NCBI GenBank assembly: GCA_000720995.1
Contig: JOEL01000009.1
Span: 1 to 64,000 of the forward strand
Length of the DNA: 64,000 nt
Origin: Streptomyces celluloflavus
Lineage (GTDB): Bacteria; Actinomycetota; Actinomycetes; Streptomycetales; Streptomycetaceae
Direction of reading: 5' to 3'
Within the stretch, counting starts at the first letter, position 1; each line of letters starts with the position of its first letter. The translations under genes were made by a program, and so were the position numbers. The notes under the pieces were generated by a model. The model was given only the letters and a program-made list of their open reading frames with translations, searched no databases and had not been told where the DNA came from. This document shows, piece after piece, positions 1 to 9,135 of the stretch.

Positions 1-294
1 TTCGGCCGGTCCTTCCACCGCATCGGGCGGTTCGAGCCGACCTCACAGGTCTGCTGCGTGTGCGGCGTCAAGGACGGGCCCAAGCCCCTCCACGTCCGCG
101 TCTGGGAGTGCGGGGCGTGCGGGTCCGTCCTCGATCGCGACATCAACGCGGCGGTCAACGTCGCCAAGGCCGCCGGACTGGCGGTGTCAGCCTGTCGAGC
201 GCAGGTAAGACCGGTACCCGTACCGGCACAGCGCGGTGAAGCAGGAACCCACCGAGACGGTCAAACGACCATGGTAGGAATCCCCGCCCTTTAG
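1..294 (+). CDS. tnpB: TnpB-family (IS200/IS605 OrfB) nuclease, C-terminal fragment
   Basis: This is the 3' end of a gene that starts left of the window. The reading frame is open from base 1. It shows the TnpB C-terminal zinc ribbon (CCVCG ... CGACG, four cysteines) followed by LDRDINAAVNVAKAAG, the conserved third RuvC segment with its aspartate. TnpB is the RNA-guided nuclease of IS200/IS605/IS607 elements and helps the transposon persist. After this motif the last 40 or so residues are low complexity and overlap the element's right end, where the guide RNA is normally encoded. Only about 97 residues are visible, so integrity of the full gene cannot be judged. Confidence 0.85.
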   Translation, partial: FGRSFHRIGRFEPTSQVCCVCGVKDGPKPLHVRVWECGACGSVLDRDINAAVNVAKAAGLAVSACRAQVRPVPVPAQRGEAGTHRDGQTTMVGIPAL

Positions 295-310
295 AGCGGG
301 GAGCGGAAGT
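190..310 (+). mobile_element. Right end of IS200/IS605-type element, probable omega-RNA 3' region
   Basis: Downstream of the TnpB catalytic motif lies a hairpin (TCCCCGC at 281-287, GCGGGGA at 296-302) followed by GCGGAAGTCAA, typical in layout of the subterminal hairpin and terminus of IS605-family elements. In this family the 3' end of tnpB and the right end encode the guide (omega/reRNA). The hairpin and its position are visible; the RNA is inferred from family knowledge. The end lies directly against the stop codon of the neighbouring oppF-like gene. Confidence 0.55.
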
Positions 311-1064
311 CAAGTCCGCTCGCTCTCCACCGCCTGCCGCTCCGCCGCGAAATGGCAGGCCGAGGGGTGGCGGGCCGGGCCGTCGGTACCGCGGAACGCG
401 GCGGGTACGTCCAGCGGCGGGACCACCTCGGCGCACTTCTCCGCGGCCTTCCAGCAGCGGGTGCGGAAGCGGCAGCCGGACGGCGGATTGGCCGGGGAGG
501 GGACGTCGCCGGTCAGCAGGATGCGCGTGCGGCCCTCGCGGGCCCGCGGGTCGGGGACGGGGACGGCGGAGAGCAGCGCCTGGGTGTAGGGGTGGGTGGG
601 GTGGTCGTAGATCTGCTCGTCGGTACCGGTCTCGGCGATCCTGCCGAGGTACATCACCGCGACCCGGTCGGAGATGTGCCGGACGACGGACAGATCGTGC
701 GCGATGAAGACATAGGAGAGGTCGAACTCGTCCTGGAGGCGCTCCAGGAGGTTGACGACCTGGGCCTGGACGGAGACGTCCAGCGCGGAGACCGGTTCGT
801 CGGCGACGATGATCTTCGGCCGGAGGGCCAGACCGCGGGCGATGCCGATGCGCTGGCGCTGGCCGCCGGAGAACTGGTGCGGATAGCGGTTGACGTACTC
901 GGGGTTGAGGCCGACGACGTCGAGGAGGTCCCGTCCACCGCGCGGACGGCGCCGACCTGTTTGCGGAAGACGACGCCCCGGGTGAGGGGGTAGTGCTTGA
1001 CGAGGTCGCGGACCTCCAGGATCGGCTCGCGGGGGCCGGCGGCCGGCCGGGGCGGTTCAGCCAT
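310..1064 (-). pseudogene. Oligopeptide ABC transporter ATPase, OppF/DppF type, copy 1 (internal deletion with frameshift)
   Basis: The gene encodes the second ATPase of a peptide importer. The N-terminus ([10 protein letters not shown]...) reads as far as the VRAVDG segment, then the frame jumps to [12 protein letters not shown] near 945. The missing stretch includes Walker A and the Q-loop. After the join, the signature SGGQRQR, Walker B with DEPVSALD, the switch histidine (IAHDLS) and the cysteine-containing oligopeptide C-terminal domain (GCRFRTRC) are all present in the shifted frame. The join lies at about 945-955, by comparison with the paralogue at 8335-9135. The start ATG at 1064 overlaps the end of the oppD-like gene by 8 nt. 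The stop codon sits in the end of the tnpB element. As written, no functional ATPase can be made. Confidence 0.85.
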
Positions 1065-1882
1065 GGAGCGTCTCCTTCCAGAAGTGGCAGGCGCTGGTCC
1101 GGCCGGGGGCCACCTCGGCGAGCGGCGGCAGTTCGGCGCGGCAGATGTCCTGGGCCAGCGGACAGCGGGGGTGGAAGGGGCAACCCGGCGGAATGGCCGT
1201 GAGGTTGGGCGGCAGGCCCTTGATCGCGTACAGCTCCCGGCCCTTGTGGTCCAGGCACGGGATGGAGTCGAGCAGACCGCGGGTGTAGGGGTGGGCGGGC
1301 GCCCGGTAGAGGTCGCGGACGGGTGCGGTCTCGACGATCCGGCCCGCGTACATCACCGCGATCTTGTCGGCGACGTCCGCGACCACCCCGAGGTCGTGCG
1401 TGATCAGGATCAGGCCCATCCACGGCCTGGTCGCGGGCGCGCCGGCGCGGCATCTTCCGGTGGACCTCGTACATCTCGCCGAGCTGCGCGCCGACGGAGA
1501 GCACCGGGTTCAGGGCGGAGAGCGCGTCCTGGAAGATCATCGCCAGCTTCGCGCCGCGGACCCGGCGCCGCTCCTCGCGGCCGAGCTTCAGCAGATCGCG
1601 CCCCTGGAAGAGGATCTCGCCGCCGGTGACGTACCCGGGCGGCGAGTCGAGAATGCCCATCACGGCCTGTGCGGTGACGGACTTGCCGGAGCCGGATTCG
1701 CCCAGCACGGCGAGCGTCTCGCCCGCCGCGACGCGGTAACTGACGCCGTTGACGGCCTTCGCGACGCCGTCCCGGGTGTGGAACTCGACGCGCAGATCGC
1801 GGACTTCGAGCAGCGGGGCCCCGTGCCCGTCGGCGGGTACGGGTCCGGGGCGCGGCCCCGGCTCGTCGGTGGTGGTCGTCAT
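1057..1882 (-). pseudogene. Oligopeptide ABC transporter ATPase, OppD/DppD type, copy 1 (deletion with frameshift)
   Basis: The start at 1882 has a good ribosome site (GAGGAGC). The N-terminal half is normal: LLEVRDLRVEF, Walker A GESGSGKS, and the Q-loop region IFQDALSALNPV. After RARDQAVD, near 1420, sequence jumps to [11 protein letters not shown], the switch-histidine region, in another frame. This removes the ABC signature and Walker B. The C-terminal oligopeptide domain with its cysteines (GCPFHPRCPLAQDIC) is intact in the second frame. The gene would normally couple ATP hydrolysis to peptide import together with the adjacent F-type ATPase. Loss of the signature and Walker B makes it inactive, unless the deletion is an assembly error. 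Confidence 0.85.
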
Positions 1883-1893
1883 CGGCCCGCTCC

Positions 1894-2871
1894 TCAGCGC
1901 AGCTTGGGGTCGAGGGCGTCGCGTACCGCGTCGCCCAGCATGATGAACGCCAGCACCGTGACGCTCAGGGCTCCCGCGGGCCACAGCAGCATGTGCGGGG
2001 AGTTGCGGACGTAGGTGGACGCGGCGGAGATGTCGATGCCCCAGGAGACGGTGGGCGGTTTGAGGCCCGCGCCGAGGAAGGAGAGTGTGGCCTCCAGCGC
2101 GATGTAGGTGCCCAGCGCGATGGTGGCGACGACGATGACCGGTGCGACGGCGTTCGGCGCGATATGCCGCAGCAGCATCCGCCCGTTGCCCGCGCCCAGC
2201 GCCCGCGCGGCCTGGACGTAGTCGTTCTGTTTGGCGGTGACGACCGAGCCACGGGCGATCCGGGCGATCTGCGGCCAGCCCAGCAGCACGATGAAGCCGA
2301 TCACCGGCCAGACGGTGGAGCTGGTGACGACGGAGAGGAAGACCAGGCCGCCGAGGAGGATCGGGATGCCGAAGAAGATGTCGGCCAGCCGGGAGAGCAG
2401 CACGTCCCACCAGCCCCCGAAGAATCCGGCGACACTGCCCAGCAGGCCGCCCAGCAGCGCGGCGCCCGCGGTGGCGCAGACGCCGACGGTGATGGAGGCG
2501 CGGGCGCCGTAGACCACCCGGGTGTAGACGTCCCGGCCCTGGGTGTCGTAGCCGAAGGGGTGGCCGGCCTCCGGGCCCTGCTGCGCCTTGGCCAGATCCG
2601 CGCGGTACGGGTTGCCGTCGGCGATCAGCTGCGGCCAGATCGCGATGATCACCAGGAAGACGATGACCAGCGCGGAGAGCACGAAGACCGGATTGCGGCG
2701 CAGATCGTGCCAGGCGTCGCTCCACAGGCTGCGGGCGCGGGCACCGGGCGCGCCGCCGGGCGGCCCCGCGCCGGGCGCCTTCGCCAGCGACTGTGCCTCG
2801 CCGATGGCCAGTGCGGCGGTGCCGCCGTCGCCGTGGGTGACGGCTTCTTCGGGGACATACGGCTCAGGCAT
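1894..2871 (-). CDS. Oligopeptide/dipeptide ABC transporter permease, OppC/DppC type, copy 1
   Basis: This is a membrane permease of 325 residues. After a cytosolic N-terminus and a WSDAWHDLRRNPVF segment come a first membrane helix near residue 60, an extracytoplasmic loop (HPFGYDTQGRDVYTRVVYG, typical of OppC) and about five further helices. The EAA loop ([19 protein letters not shown]) contacts the ATPases. The ATG at 2871 overlaps the upstream permease stop by 8 nt, indicating translational coupling. It pairs with the OppB-type permease to form the peptide channel. Its paralogue lies at 10070-11014. The partner ATPases are both broken, so transport would need ATPases from elsewhere. Confidence 0.93.
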   Translation of the reverse strand: MPEPYVPEEAVTHGDGGTAALAIGEAQSLAKAPGAGPPGGAPGARARSLWSDAWHDLRRNPVFVLSALVIVFLVIIAIWPQLIADGNPYRADLAKAQQGPEAGHPFGYDTQGRDVYTRVVYGARASITVGVCATAGAALLGGLLGSVAGFFGGWWDVLLSRLADIFFGIPILLGGLVFLSVVTSSTVWPVIGFIVLLGWPQIARIARGSVVTAKQNDYVQAARALGAGNGRMLLRHIAPNAVAPVIVVATIALGTYIALEATLSFLGAGLKPPTVSWGIDISAASTYVRNSPHMLLWPAGALSVTVLAFIMLGDAVRDALDPKLR

Positions 2872-3787
2872 AGCGGATCCTCGGGTCGAGGACGGCGTAG
2901 AGGAGGTCGACGAGGAGGTTCGCGCAGAGGAAGACCAGCACCAGGATCGTCACGAAGCCCACGACGGTCGGGGAGTTCTGCCGGAGGATTCCCTGGTAGA
3001 GCTGGAATCCGACGCCGTGGATATTGAAGATCCGCTCGGTGACGATCGCGCCGCCCATCAGCGCACCGATATCGGTACCGATGAAGGTGACGACCGGGAT
3101 CAGTGAATTGCGCAGCAGATGGCGGGTGACGACCCGGCGCCGGGGCAGCCCTTTCGCCACGGCGGTGCGGACGTAGTCGGCGCGGGCGTTCTCCGCGATC
3201 GAGGTGCGGGTCAGCCGGGTCACATAGGCGAGCGAGACCAGGGCCAGCACCAGCCCCGGCAGCAGGAGTTCGTTCACCGGGGCGTCCGGTGAGACGGCGG
3301 GGGTGGCCCATTGCCATTTCACCCCGAACAGGAATTGCAGCACATAGCCGCTGACGAAGGTCGGGATGGAGACCACGACCAGGGTGAACACCAGAACGGT
3401 GGTGTCGATGCCCCGCCCCCGCCGCAGCCCGCTGAAGACCCCCAGCACGATGCCCACGACCATTTCGATGAAGACGGCGATGAGTGTGAGCCGCAGGGTG
3501 ACGGGAAAGGCCGTCGCCATGAGTTCGGTGACCGGCTGGCCGTTGAACGCGGTGCCGAAATTCCCCTGGAAGATCTGCGCCATGTAGTGCGGATACTGTT
3601 TCCACAGCGGCTGGTCGAGATAGAGATCGGCGCGGATCTGGGCGGCGGTGGCGGGGTCGGGGGCCCGGTCGCCGAACATCGCGGCCACGGGATCGCCCAG
3701 CGCGTACACCATGAGGAAGATCAGGAACGTGCTGCCGATGAACACCGGGATCATCTGGAGCAGCCGCCGGATCACATAGCGTCCCAT
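2864..3787 (-). CDS. Oligopeptide/dipeptide ABC transporter permease, OppB/DppB type, copy 1
   Basis: Permease of 307 residues. It starts MGRYVIRRLLQMIPVF, the usual OppB/DppB N-terminal helix, followed by the long periplasmic-type loop (GDPVAAMFGDRAPDPATAAQI...), five more helices and an EAA loop (TAVAKGLPRRRVVTRHLLRN). It ends in the conserved [14 protein letters not shown]. It lies 52 bp downstream of the peptide-binding lipoprotein gene. The length matches its paralogue at 11007-11930 exactly. Confidence 0.93.
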   Translation of the reverse strand: MGRYVIRRLLQMIPVFIGSTFLIFLMVYALGDPVAAMFGDRAPDPATAAQIRADLYLDQPLWKQYPHYMAQIFQGNFGTAFNGQPVTELMATAFPVTLRLTLIAVFIEMVVGIVLGVFSGLRRGRGIDTTVLVFTLVVVSIPTFVSGYVLQFLFGVKWQWATPAVSPDAPVNELLLPGLVLALVSLAYVTRLTRTSIAENARADYVRTAVAKGLPRRRVVTRHLLRNSLIPVVTFIGTDIGALMGGAIVTERIFNIHGVGFQLYQGILRQNSPTVVGFVTILVLVFLCANLLVDLLYAVLDPRIRYA

Positions 3788-3839
3788 GAGGGCTCCGGGT
3801 TCTGGGGAACGGTCGGTGGGGCGCCGAGGGCCCTTTCCG

Positions 3840-5465
3840 TCACTTGACCTTGATGTCGCTGTAGACGGGCACGCTGAACGGGTTCAGCGACACATTGCTG
3901 ATCCGGTCGGAATAGCCGCCGCTGCCGTTCTGGTACCAGAGCGGAATGGTCGGCATCTGCGCGGCCAGTATCTTCTGGGCGTCCTGGAACTTCGCGATGG
4001 CCGCGCTCTTGTCCGTCGCGGCGTTCGCCTCGTTGACGAGCTTGTCGAAGCCGGCGTTGCTGAATTTTCCGTCGTTGGAGGAGGCGTTGGTGTAGTACAT
4101 CGGCTGCAGGAAGTTCTGGATCAGCGGGTAGTCCATCTGCCAGCCGGCGCGGAACGGGCCGGACATCTGCTTCCGGCTGATCCTGTTGCGGAAGTCCGCG
4201 AATGTCCCGACCGGGGCGCCGACGCACGCCTTGTCGTTGTCCAGCGAGGTGTTGATGCTGTTGCAGACCGCGTCCACCCAGTCCTTGTGCGACCCGGTGT
4301 CGGCGTTGTAGGTGATGGTCATCTTCCCGCCGGGCAGCCCGCCGCCCTCCTTGACCAGCTGTCTGGCCTTGGCCGCGTCGAAGACGCAGGCGTCACCGCA
4401 GAGCCCCGCCTTGTAGCCGCCCGCCGCCTTCAGCACCGGTGAGGTCCAGTCCGTCGCGGGCGTCCGCGTCTTCTGGAAGATCTCCTCGGTGATCTGCGCG
4501 CGGTCGATCGCCATCGAGATACCGCGCCGCACCTTCTCCTTTCCCGCGCCGCCCCAGTCCGCGTCGTACATCGGGAAGGTGAGCGTCTGGATGATCCCGG
4601 CGGGCTGGTTGATATAGCGCTTTCCGAGGTCGGTCTTGACATTCTTGAGCTGGGCGGCCGGCACATCGTCGACGAGATCGAGATTGCCCGCCTGGAGATC
4701 GGTGTAGGCGGTGTTGTTGTCGGTGTAGACCCGCAGGTCGATCCCGCCGTTCTGCGCCTTGTCCGGCCCCGGGTAACCGTCCCATTTGCGCATCTTCAGA
4801 ACGGAGCCCCTGGTGTACGACGCCACGGTGTACGGCCCGTTGCCGACCGGCTGCTTCAGCCATTCGGCGTGCTTCGAGTAGAACGTCCGCGGCAGCGGCA
4901 TGAAGGCCGAGTAGCCGAGCGTGTCCGGCCAGCTGGAGAACTTCTGGTGGAGCTTCACCGTGAAGGTCCGGTCGTCCCGCACCGTCAGCCCGGACAGCGT
5001 CTTCGCCTTCGCCGTGCCGCTCTCCGGGTGCACCTGGTCGAATCCGTCGATGTACTGGAAGAACGCCGCGTTCTTCTGCTTGTTGTCCAGCAGCGCGCCG
5101 TAGTTCCAGGCGTCCACGAACGATTTCGCGGTGACCTTCTCCCCGTTGCTGAAGGTCCAGCCGTCCTTCAGTTTCACGGTGTAGTTCTGCGAATCCTTCG
5201 TATCGATCCGGTCCGCGAGGACATTCTCGGCGGCGCCGGTTTTCGGGTTGTACCGCTTGAGCCCCCGGAAGAGCATTTCCAGGACCTTGCCGCCCTGGAC
5301 CTCATTGGTGTTGGCGGGCTCCAGCGGATTCTGCGGATCGCCCCAGGAGGCGCTGACGATCCCGGCGCCGTCCGAACCGCTCGTCCCCCCGCCGCCGCAG
5401 GCGGCGGCCGCGAGGGCGCCCGCCGCCACCCAGACGCCCCACTTCGCGCGCGAGGTTCTCCGCAT
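3840..5465 (-). CDS. Peptide-binding lipoprotein (SBP family 5), copy 1
   Basis: This is an extracellular solute-binding lipoprotein of 541 residues, first gene of the operon. A signal peptide (positively charged MRRTSRAKW, then a hydrophobic stretch) ends at Cys23 followed by glycines, so it should be lipid-anchored outside the membrane. The family-5 pattern is clear: GGKVLEMLFRGLKRYNPKTG, VGNGPYTVASY, a VRRGISMAIDR segment, and WQMDYPLIQNFLQP near the C-terminus. It should deliver peptides to the adjacent permeases. A GAGGAGG ribosome site precedes the ATG. It is similar along its whole length to the lipoprotein at 12098-13726, so the two operons look like a duplication. Confidence 0.93.
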   Translation of the reverse strand: MRRTSRAKWGVWVAAGALAAAACGGGGTSGSDGAGIVSASWGDPQNPLEPANTNEVQGGKVLEMLFRGLKRYNPKTGAAENVLADRIDTKDSQNYTVKLKDGWTFSNGEKVTAKSFVDAWNYGALLDNKQKNAAFFQYIDGFDQVHPESGTAKAKTLSGLTVRDDRTFTVKLHQKFSSWPDTLGYSAFMPLPRTFYSKHAEWLKQPVGNGPYTVASYTRGSVLKMRKWDGYPGPDKAQNGGIDLRVYTDNNTAYTDLQAGNLDLVDDVPAAQLKNVKTDLGKRYINQPAGIIQTLTFPMYDADWGGAGKEKVRRGISMAIDRAQITEEIFQKTRTPATDWTSPVLKAAGGYKAGLCGDACVFDAAKARQLVKEGGGLPGGKMTITYNADTGSHKDWVDAVCNSINTSLDNDKACVGAPVGTFADFRNRISRKQMSGPFRAGWQMDYPLIQNFLQPMYYTNASSNDGKFSNAGFDKLVNEANAATDKSAAIAKFQDAQKILAAQMPTIPLWYQNGSGGYSDRISNVSLNPFSVPVYSDIKVK

Positions 5466-5722
5466 GGCAGCGCCTCCTCAGGTCCGGGTGCGCGGTTGCG
5501 CTTAGGCGCTATGAGAACGCACAGGGTGACCTCACGCACTCCGGCGGCGACCGCCGCTGCTCCGGCCCTCGGAGAAACCGCCCGGATGCCCGATCGGCCG
5601 CCACCGGCGACCGCGCCGCCGTACACCCTTCCGGTCGCACACCGGGGCCGCCCGTCGAACAATGGCCGGGTACGGGCAATCGACTACGGCGGGCGGCACA
5701 CAGCTGTCGTCCCGCCCGCCGG
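5466..5722. other. Divergent intergenic region between peptide-binding lipoprotein and Clp ATPase genes
   Basis: These 257 bases separate two divergently transcribed genes and must hold promoters for both. I see no clear -35/-10 pair and no convincing coding frame. Confidence 0.4.
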
Positions 5723-8233
5723 ATGGGTGTCCCCATGACGACCTCGCCCTTCGGGTCCGGCGACCCGTTCTCCGATCTCTTCAACCGCTTCTTCGGTACG
5801 AGCCCGGCGGCCTCGCCACCGGCCGTGCAGCGCGTGCCCATCGGGCGGCTGCTCAGCGATTCCTCGCAGGAACTGCTGGCGGCGGCCGGCAGCCGGGCCG
5901 CCGCGGACGGGTCCGACCTCGATGTCGTCCATCTGCTGTGGGCCGCCACCCAGTCACCGGTCGCGCGGCAGGTGCTGGAGCAGGCCGGCGCGGACCCGGA
6001 CCAGCTGGCCGGGGAGGTGCGCCAGGCCCTGCCCGCGGGCACCGGCACCGGGGAGCCCGCGCTCACCCCGGCCGCGAAACGCGCGCTGCTCGCCGCCCAT
6101 GCGCGCTCCCAGGCGGCGGGCGCCTCGTACATCGGTCCGGAGCACATCCTCGCCGCGCTGCTGGACGACCCCCGTTCCCCCCTCGCACACGCGAGGGGGA
6201 CCGACGGGGCCGCCCCCGGTGCGCTGAGCGGGCCGGAGCCGGCGGCGGGCGGGCACGGCACCACGCCGACCCTCGACGAGTACGGGCGTGATCTCACCGA
6301 TGAGGCACGCGGCGGACGGCTCGATCCGGTGGTCGGCCGGGCGGCGGAGATCGAGCAGACCATCGAGGTGCTCTCCCGCCGGTCGAAGAACAACCCGGTG
6401 CTCATCGGGGACCCCGGCGTCGGCAAGACCGCCATCGTCGAAGGGCTGGCCCAGCGGATCGTCGCCGGTGAGGTGCCCAAGTCCCTGCGGGACCGCCGGG
6501 TGGTGGCCCTCGACCTCGCCGGTCTGGTCGCGGGGTCCAAGTACCGGGGCGAGTTCGAGGAGCGGCTGAAGAAGGTGATCGACGAGGTGACCGAGTCCCG
6601 CAAGGGCGTCGTTCTGTTCATCGACGAACTGCACACGGTCGTCGGCGCCGGGAGCGGCGGCGAGGGCGCCATGGACGCCGGGAACATCCTCAAGCCCGCC
6701 CTCGCCCGGGGCGACCTCAGCGTCGTCGGCGCGACCACCATCGACGAATACCGCAAGCACATCGAGAAGGACGCCGCGCTGGAGCGCCGCTTCCAGCCGG
6801 TGATGGTGCCCGAGCCCAGCGTCGAGGAGACCGTCGAGATCCTGGGCGGGCTGCGCGACTCCTACGAGGCACACCATCAGGTGCGCTTCACCGACGAGGC
6901 GCTGGACGCCGCGGCCGCCCTGTCCGACCGCTATGTCAGCGACCGCTTCCTGCCCGACAAGGCCATCGACCTCATGGACCAGGCCGGCGCCCGGGTGGGG
7001 CTGCGCAGTCTGGCCGGCCCCGCCGAGGCCACGGACCTGGAGGAGCGCCTGACCAAGCTCCGCCGGGAGAAGGACGAGGCCGTCAGCACCGAGGACTACG
7101 AGCGCGCCGGCCGGCTCAAGGAGCAGATCCAGCAGGCGGCGGAGGACCTCGCCGGGGTCGGCACGGAGCAGGAGCAGGTGCGCAGCGTCACCGCCGAGGA
7201 CATCGCCGAGGTGCTCTCCGCGCGCACCGGCATTCCGCTCGCGCAGCTCACCGAGACCGAACGCCACCGGCTGATGAAGCTGGAGGAGACCCTGCACGAG
7301 CGGGTGGTCGGCCAGGACGAGGCGGTCACCGCCGTGTCCCAGGCCGTGCGCCGCGGCCGGGCCGGGATGGGCGACCCCGACCGGCCCACCGGCAGCTTCC
7401 TCTTCCTCGGCCCCACGGGTGTCGGCAAGACGGAACTCGCCAAGGCGCTCGCGGAGCTGCTCTTCGGGGACCCGGACCGGATGGTCCGCTTCGATATGAG
7501 CGAGTTCCAGGAGAAGCACACCGTCTCCCGGCTCGTCGGCTCACCGCCCGGCTACGTCGGCTACGAGGAGGCGGGCCAGCTGACGGAGGCGGTGCGCCGC
7601 AAGCCGTACAGCGTGGTGCTGTTCGACGAGGTCGAGAAGGCCCACCCGGACGTCTTCAACCTGCTGCTCCAGGTCCTGGACGACGGGCGGCTCACCGACG
7701 CGCAGGGGCGCACCGTCGACTTCCGCCACACCGTGGTCATCATGACCAGCAACATCGCCTCGAAGCGGATCCTGGACCACCACGGGGCGGTCGACGAGAT
7801 CCGGGAAGACCTGATGGCCGAGTTGCAGGCGCACTTCCGCCCCGAGTTCCTCAACCGCATCGACGAGGTCATCGTCTTCCACGCCCTGACCCGGGCGGAT
7901 CTGGTGCGGATCGTCGACCTCCTGCTGGACCGCAGCCGGCGCAGGCTGCACGCCCAGCACATCGGCCTCCAGGTCACCGAGACCGCCAAGGAGTGGCTGG
8001 CCAACCGCGGTTACCGGCCCGAGTTCGGGGCCCGGCCGCTGCGCCGCACCCTCCAGACCGAGCTCGACAACCGGCTGTCCAGCATGCTGCTGGACGGCAC
8101 GCTGAACCCCGGCGACACGGTCGTCGCCGACGTCAAGGACGGCGAACTGGCGCTGACGCTGGACGCGAAGGAGGGTGCGGACAGCCCCGACGGTGCGGAG
8201 AGCGCGAGCGGCGCGGCGGAACCGACGGACTGA
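5723..8233 (+). CDS. Clp-family double AAA+ ATPase (ClpC/ClpB-like)
   Basis: An ATP-dependent protein unfoldase or disaggregase of 836 residues. In order it has a Gly/Phe-rich start, a Clp-N double repeat (about 35-150, [11 protein letters not shown] ... [10 protein letters not shown]), and AAA1 with Walker A GDPGVGKT (near 230) and Walker B FIDELH. A UVR-like linker follows ([13 protein letters not shown], near 455-470), then AAA2 with Walker A GPTGVGKT (near 563), [10 protein letters not shown] and an arginine finger region ([12 protein letters not shown]). The UVR linker is ClpC-like and the long ClpB middle domain is absent. After the MTSNI segment I do not find the (I/L/V)G(F/L) tripeptide that docks ClpP, so it may act without ClpP. 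A second possible start is ATG 5735, which gives the more usual [11 protein letters not shown]. Confidence 0.9.
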   Translation: MGVPMTTSPFGSGDPFSDLFNRFFGTSPAASPPAVQRVPIGRLLSDSSQELLAAAGSRAAADGSDLDVVHLLWAATQSPVARQVLEQAGADPDQLAGEVRQALPAGTGTGEPALTPAAKRALLAAHARSQAAGASYIGPEHILAALLDDPRSPLAHARGTDGAAPGALSGPEPAAGGHGTTPTLDEYGRDLTDEARGGRLDPVVGRAAEIEQTIEVLSRRSKNNPVLIGDPGVGKTAIVEGLAQRIVAGEVPKSLRDRRVVALDLAGLVAGSKYRGEFEERLKKVIDEVTESRKGVVLFIDELHTVVGAGSGGEGAMDAGNILKPALARGDLSVVGATTIDEYRKHIEKDAALERRFQPVMVPEPSVEETVEILGGLRDSYEAHHQVRFTDEALDAAAALSDRYVSDRFLPDKAIDLMDQAGARVGLRSLAGPAEATDLEERLTKLRREKDEAVSTEDYERAGRLKEQIQQAAEDLAGVGTEQEQVRSVTAEDIAEVLSARTGIPLAQLTETERHRLMKLEETLHERVVGQDEAVTAVSQAVRRGRAGMGDPDRPTGSFLFLGPTGVGKTELAKALAELLFGDPDRMVRFDMSEFQEKHTVSRLVGSPPGYVGYEEAGQLTEAVRRKPYSVVLFDEVEKAHPDVFNLLLQVLDDGRLTDAQGRTVDFRHTVVIMTSNIASKRILDHHGAVDEIREDLMAELQAHFRPEFLNRIDEVIVFHALTRADLVRIVDLLLDRSRRRLHAQHIGLQVTETAKEWLANRGYRPEFGARPLRRTLQTELDNRLSSMLLDGTLNPGDTVVADVKDGELALTLDAKEGADSPDGAESASGAAEPTD

Positions 8234-8258
8234 CCCCGTCTCCCGGAGAGCACACACA

Positions 8259-8288
8259 GGCGCCCGGGACCACAGGGTCCCGGGCGCC
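8259..8288. terminator. Bidirectional terminator hairpin
   Basis: A perfect 13-bp inverted repeat (GGCGCCCGGGACC, 4-nt loop, GGTCCCGGGCGCC) lies between the convergent Clp gene and the second peptide transporter operon. It has no long T tract, as is common in Streptomyces. Confidence 0.75.
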
Positions 8289-8334
8289 CGCGCGACGGCT
8301 GCCCACGGCGGTGCGTACGCCGTGGCCACCACTC

Positions 8335-9135
8335 CTACGCCGCCCCCACCACGTCCTTCACCTCGGCGAAGTGGCAGGCCGACTCGTGCGCGGCCGGGGT
8401 GGAGGTGCCCCGGAACCGCTCCGGGACCGCCAGCAGCGGGGTCTCCGTCGCGCACTTCTCCTCGGCCTTCCAGCAGCGGGTGCGGAAGCGGCAGCCCGAC
8501 GGCGGGTTGGCCGGGGAGGGGACGTCGCCGGTGAGGATGATCCGCTCGCGACCCTCGCGGGCCTCCGGGTCGGGCACCGGGACGGCGGAGAGCAGCGCCT
8601 GGGTGTACGGGTGGGTCGGGTGGTCGTAGATCTGCTCGTCGGTACCGATCTCGGCCATCCGCCCGAGGTACATGACCCCGACCCGGTCGGAGATGTGCCG
8701 GACGATCGACAGGTCGTGCGCGATGAAGAGGTAGGAGAGCGTGAACTCGTCCTGGAGCTTCTCCATCAGGTTGATGACCTGCGCCTGGACGGAGACGTCC
8801 AGGGCCGAGACCGGCTCGTCGCAGATGATGATCTCGGGGTTGAGCGCCAGGCCGCGGGCGATGCCGATGCGCTGGCGCTGGCCGCCGGAGAACTGGTGCG
8901 GATAGCGGTTGACGTACTCGGGGTTGAGGCCGACGACGTCGAGGAGGTCCGACTCGCCGACGATGCCGAGGGTCTCGCCCCGGTAGAGGTCGAAGGAGAT
9001 GCCGTCGACGGCCTTGACCGCGCCGACCTGCTTCTTGAAGAGCACGCCCTGGGTGAGCGGGAAGTGCTTGACCAGGTTGCGGACCTGGAGGATCGGCTCG
9101 CGGTCGTCCGCGGCCCGCTGGGACGGCTCAGCCAT
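8335..9135 (-). pseudogene. Oligopeptide ABC transporter ATPase, OppF/DppF type, copy 2 (in-frame internal deletion)
   Basis: The reading frame is open for 266 residues, against roughly 340-360 for the family. After [10 protein letters not shown], where Walker A should continue with GCGKST, it jumps directly to [12 protein letters not shown]. The lysine-bearing part of Walker A and the Q-loop are therefore missing in frame. The rest is normal: [11 protein letters not shown] signature, Walker B with [14 protein letters not shown] switch and the C-terminal cysteine domain (GCRFRTRC). It could be translated but could not bind ATP normally. It overlaps the upstream D-type gene by 8 nt. Copy 1 at 310-1064 has a different, larger deletion in the same region. 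Confidence 0.85.

Noticed and set aside
155..2725. Very long minus-strand frame of 856 residues across the first peptide operon
   Set aside because: It is an out-of-frame reading of the permease gene that enters real oppD-like and oppF-like segments only through the deletion frameshifts. The Arg/Pro-rich parts are shadow translation.
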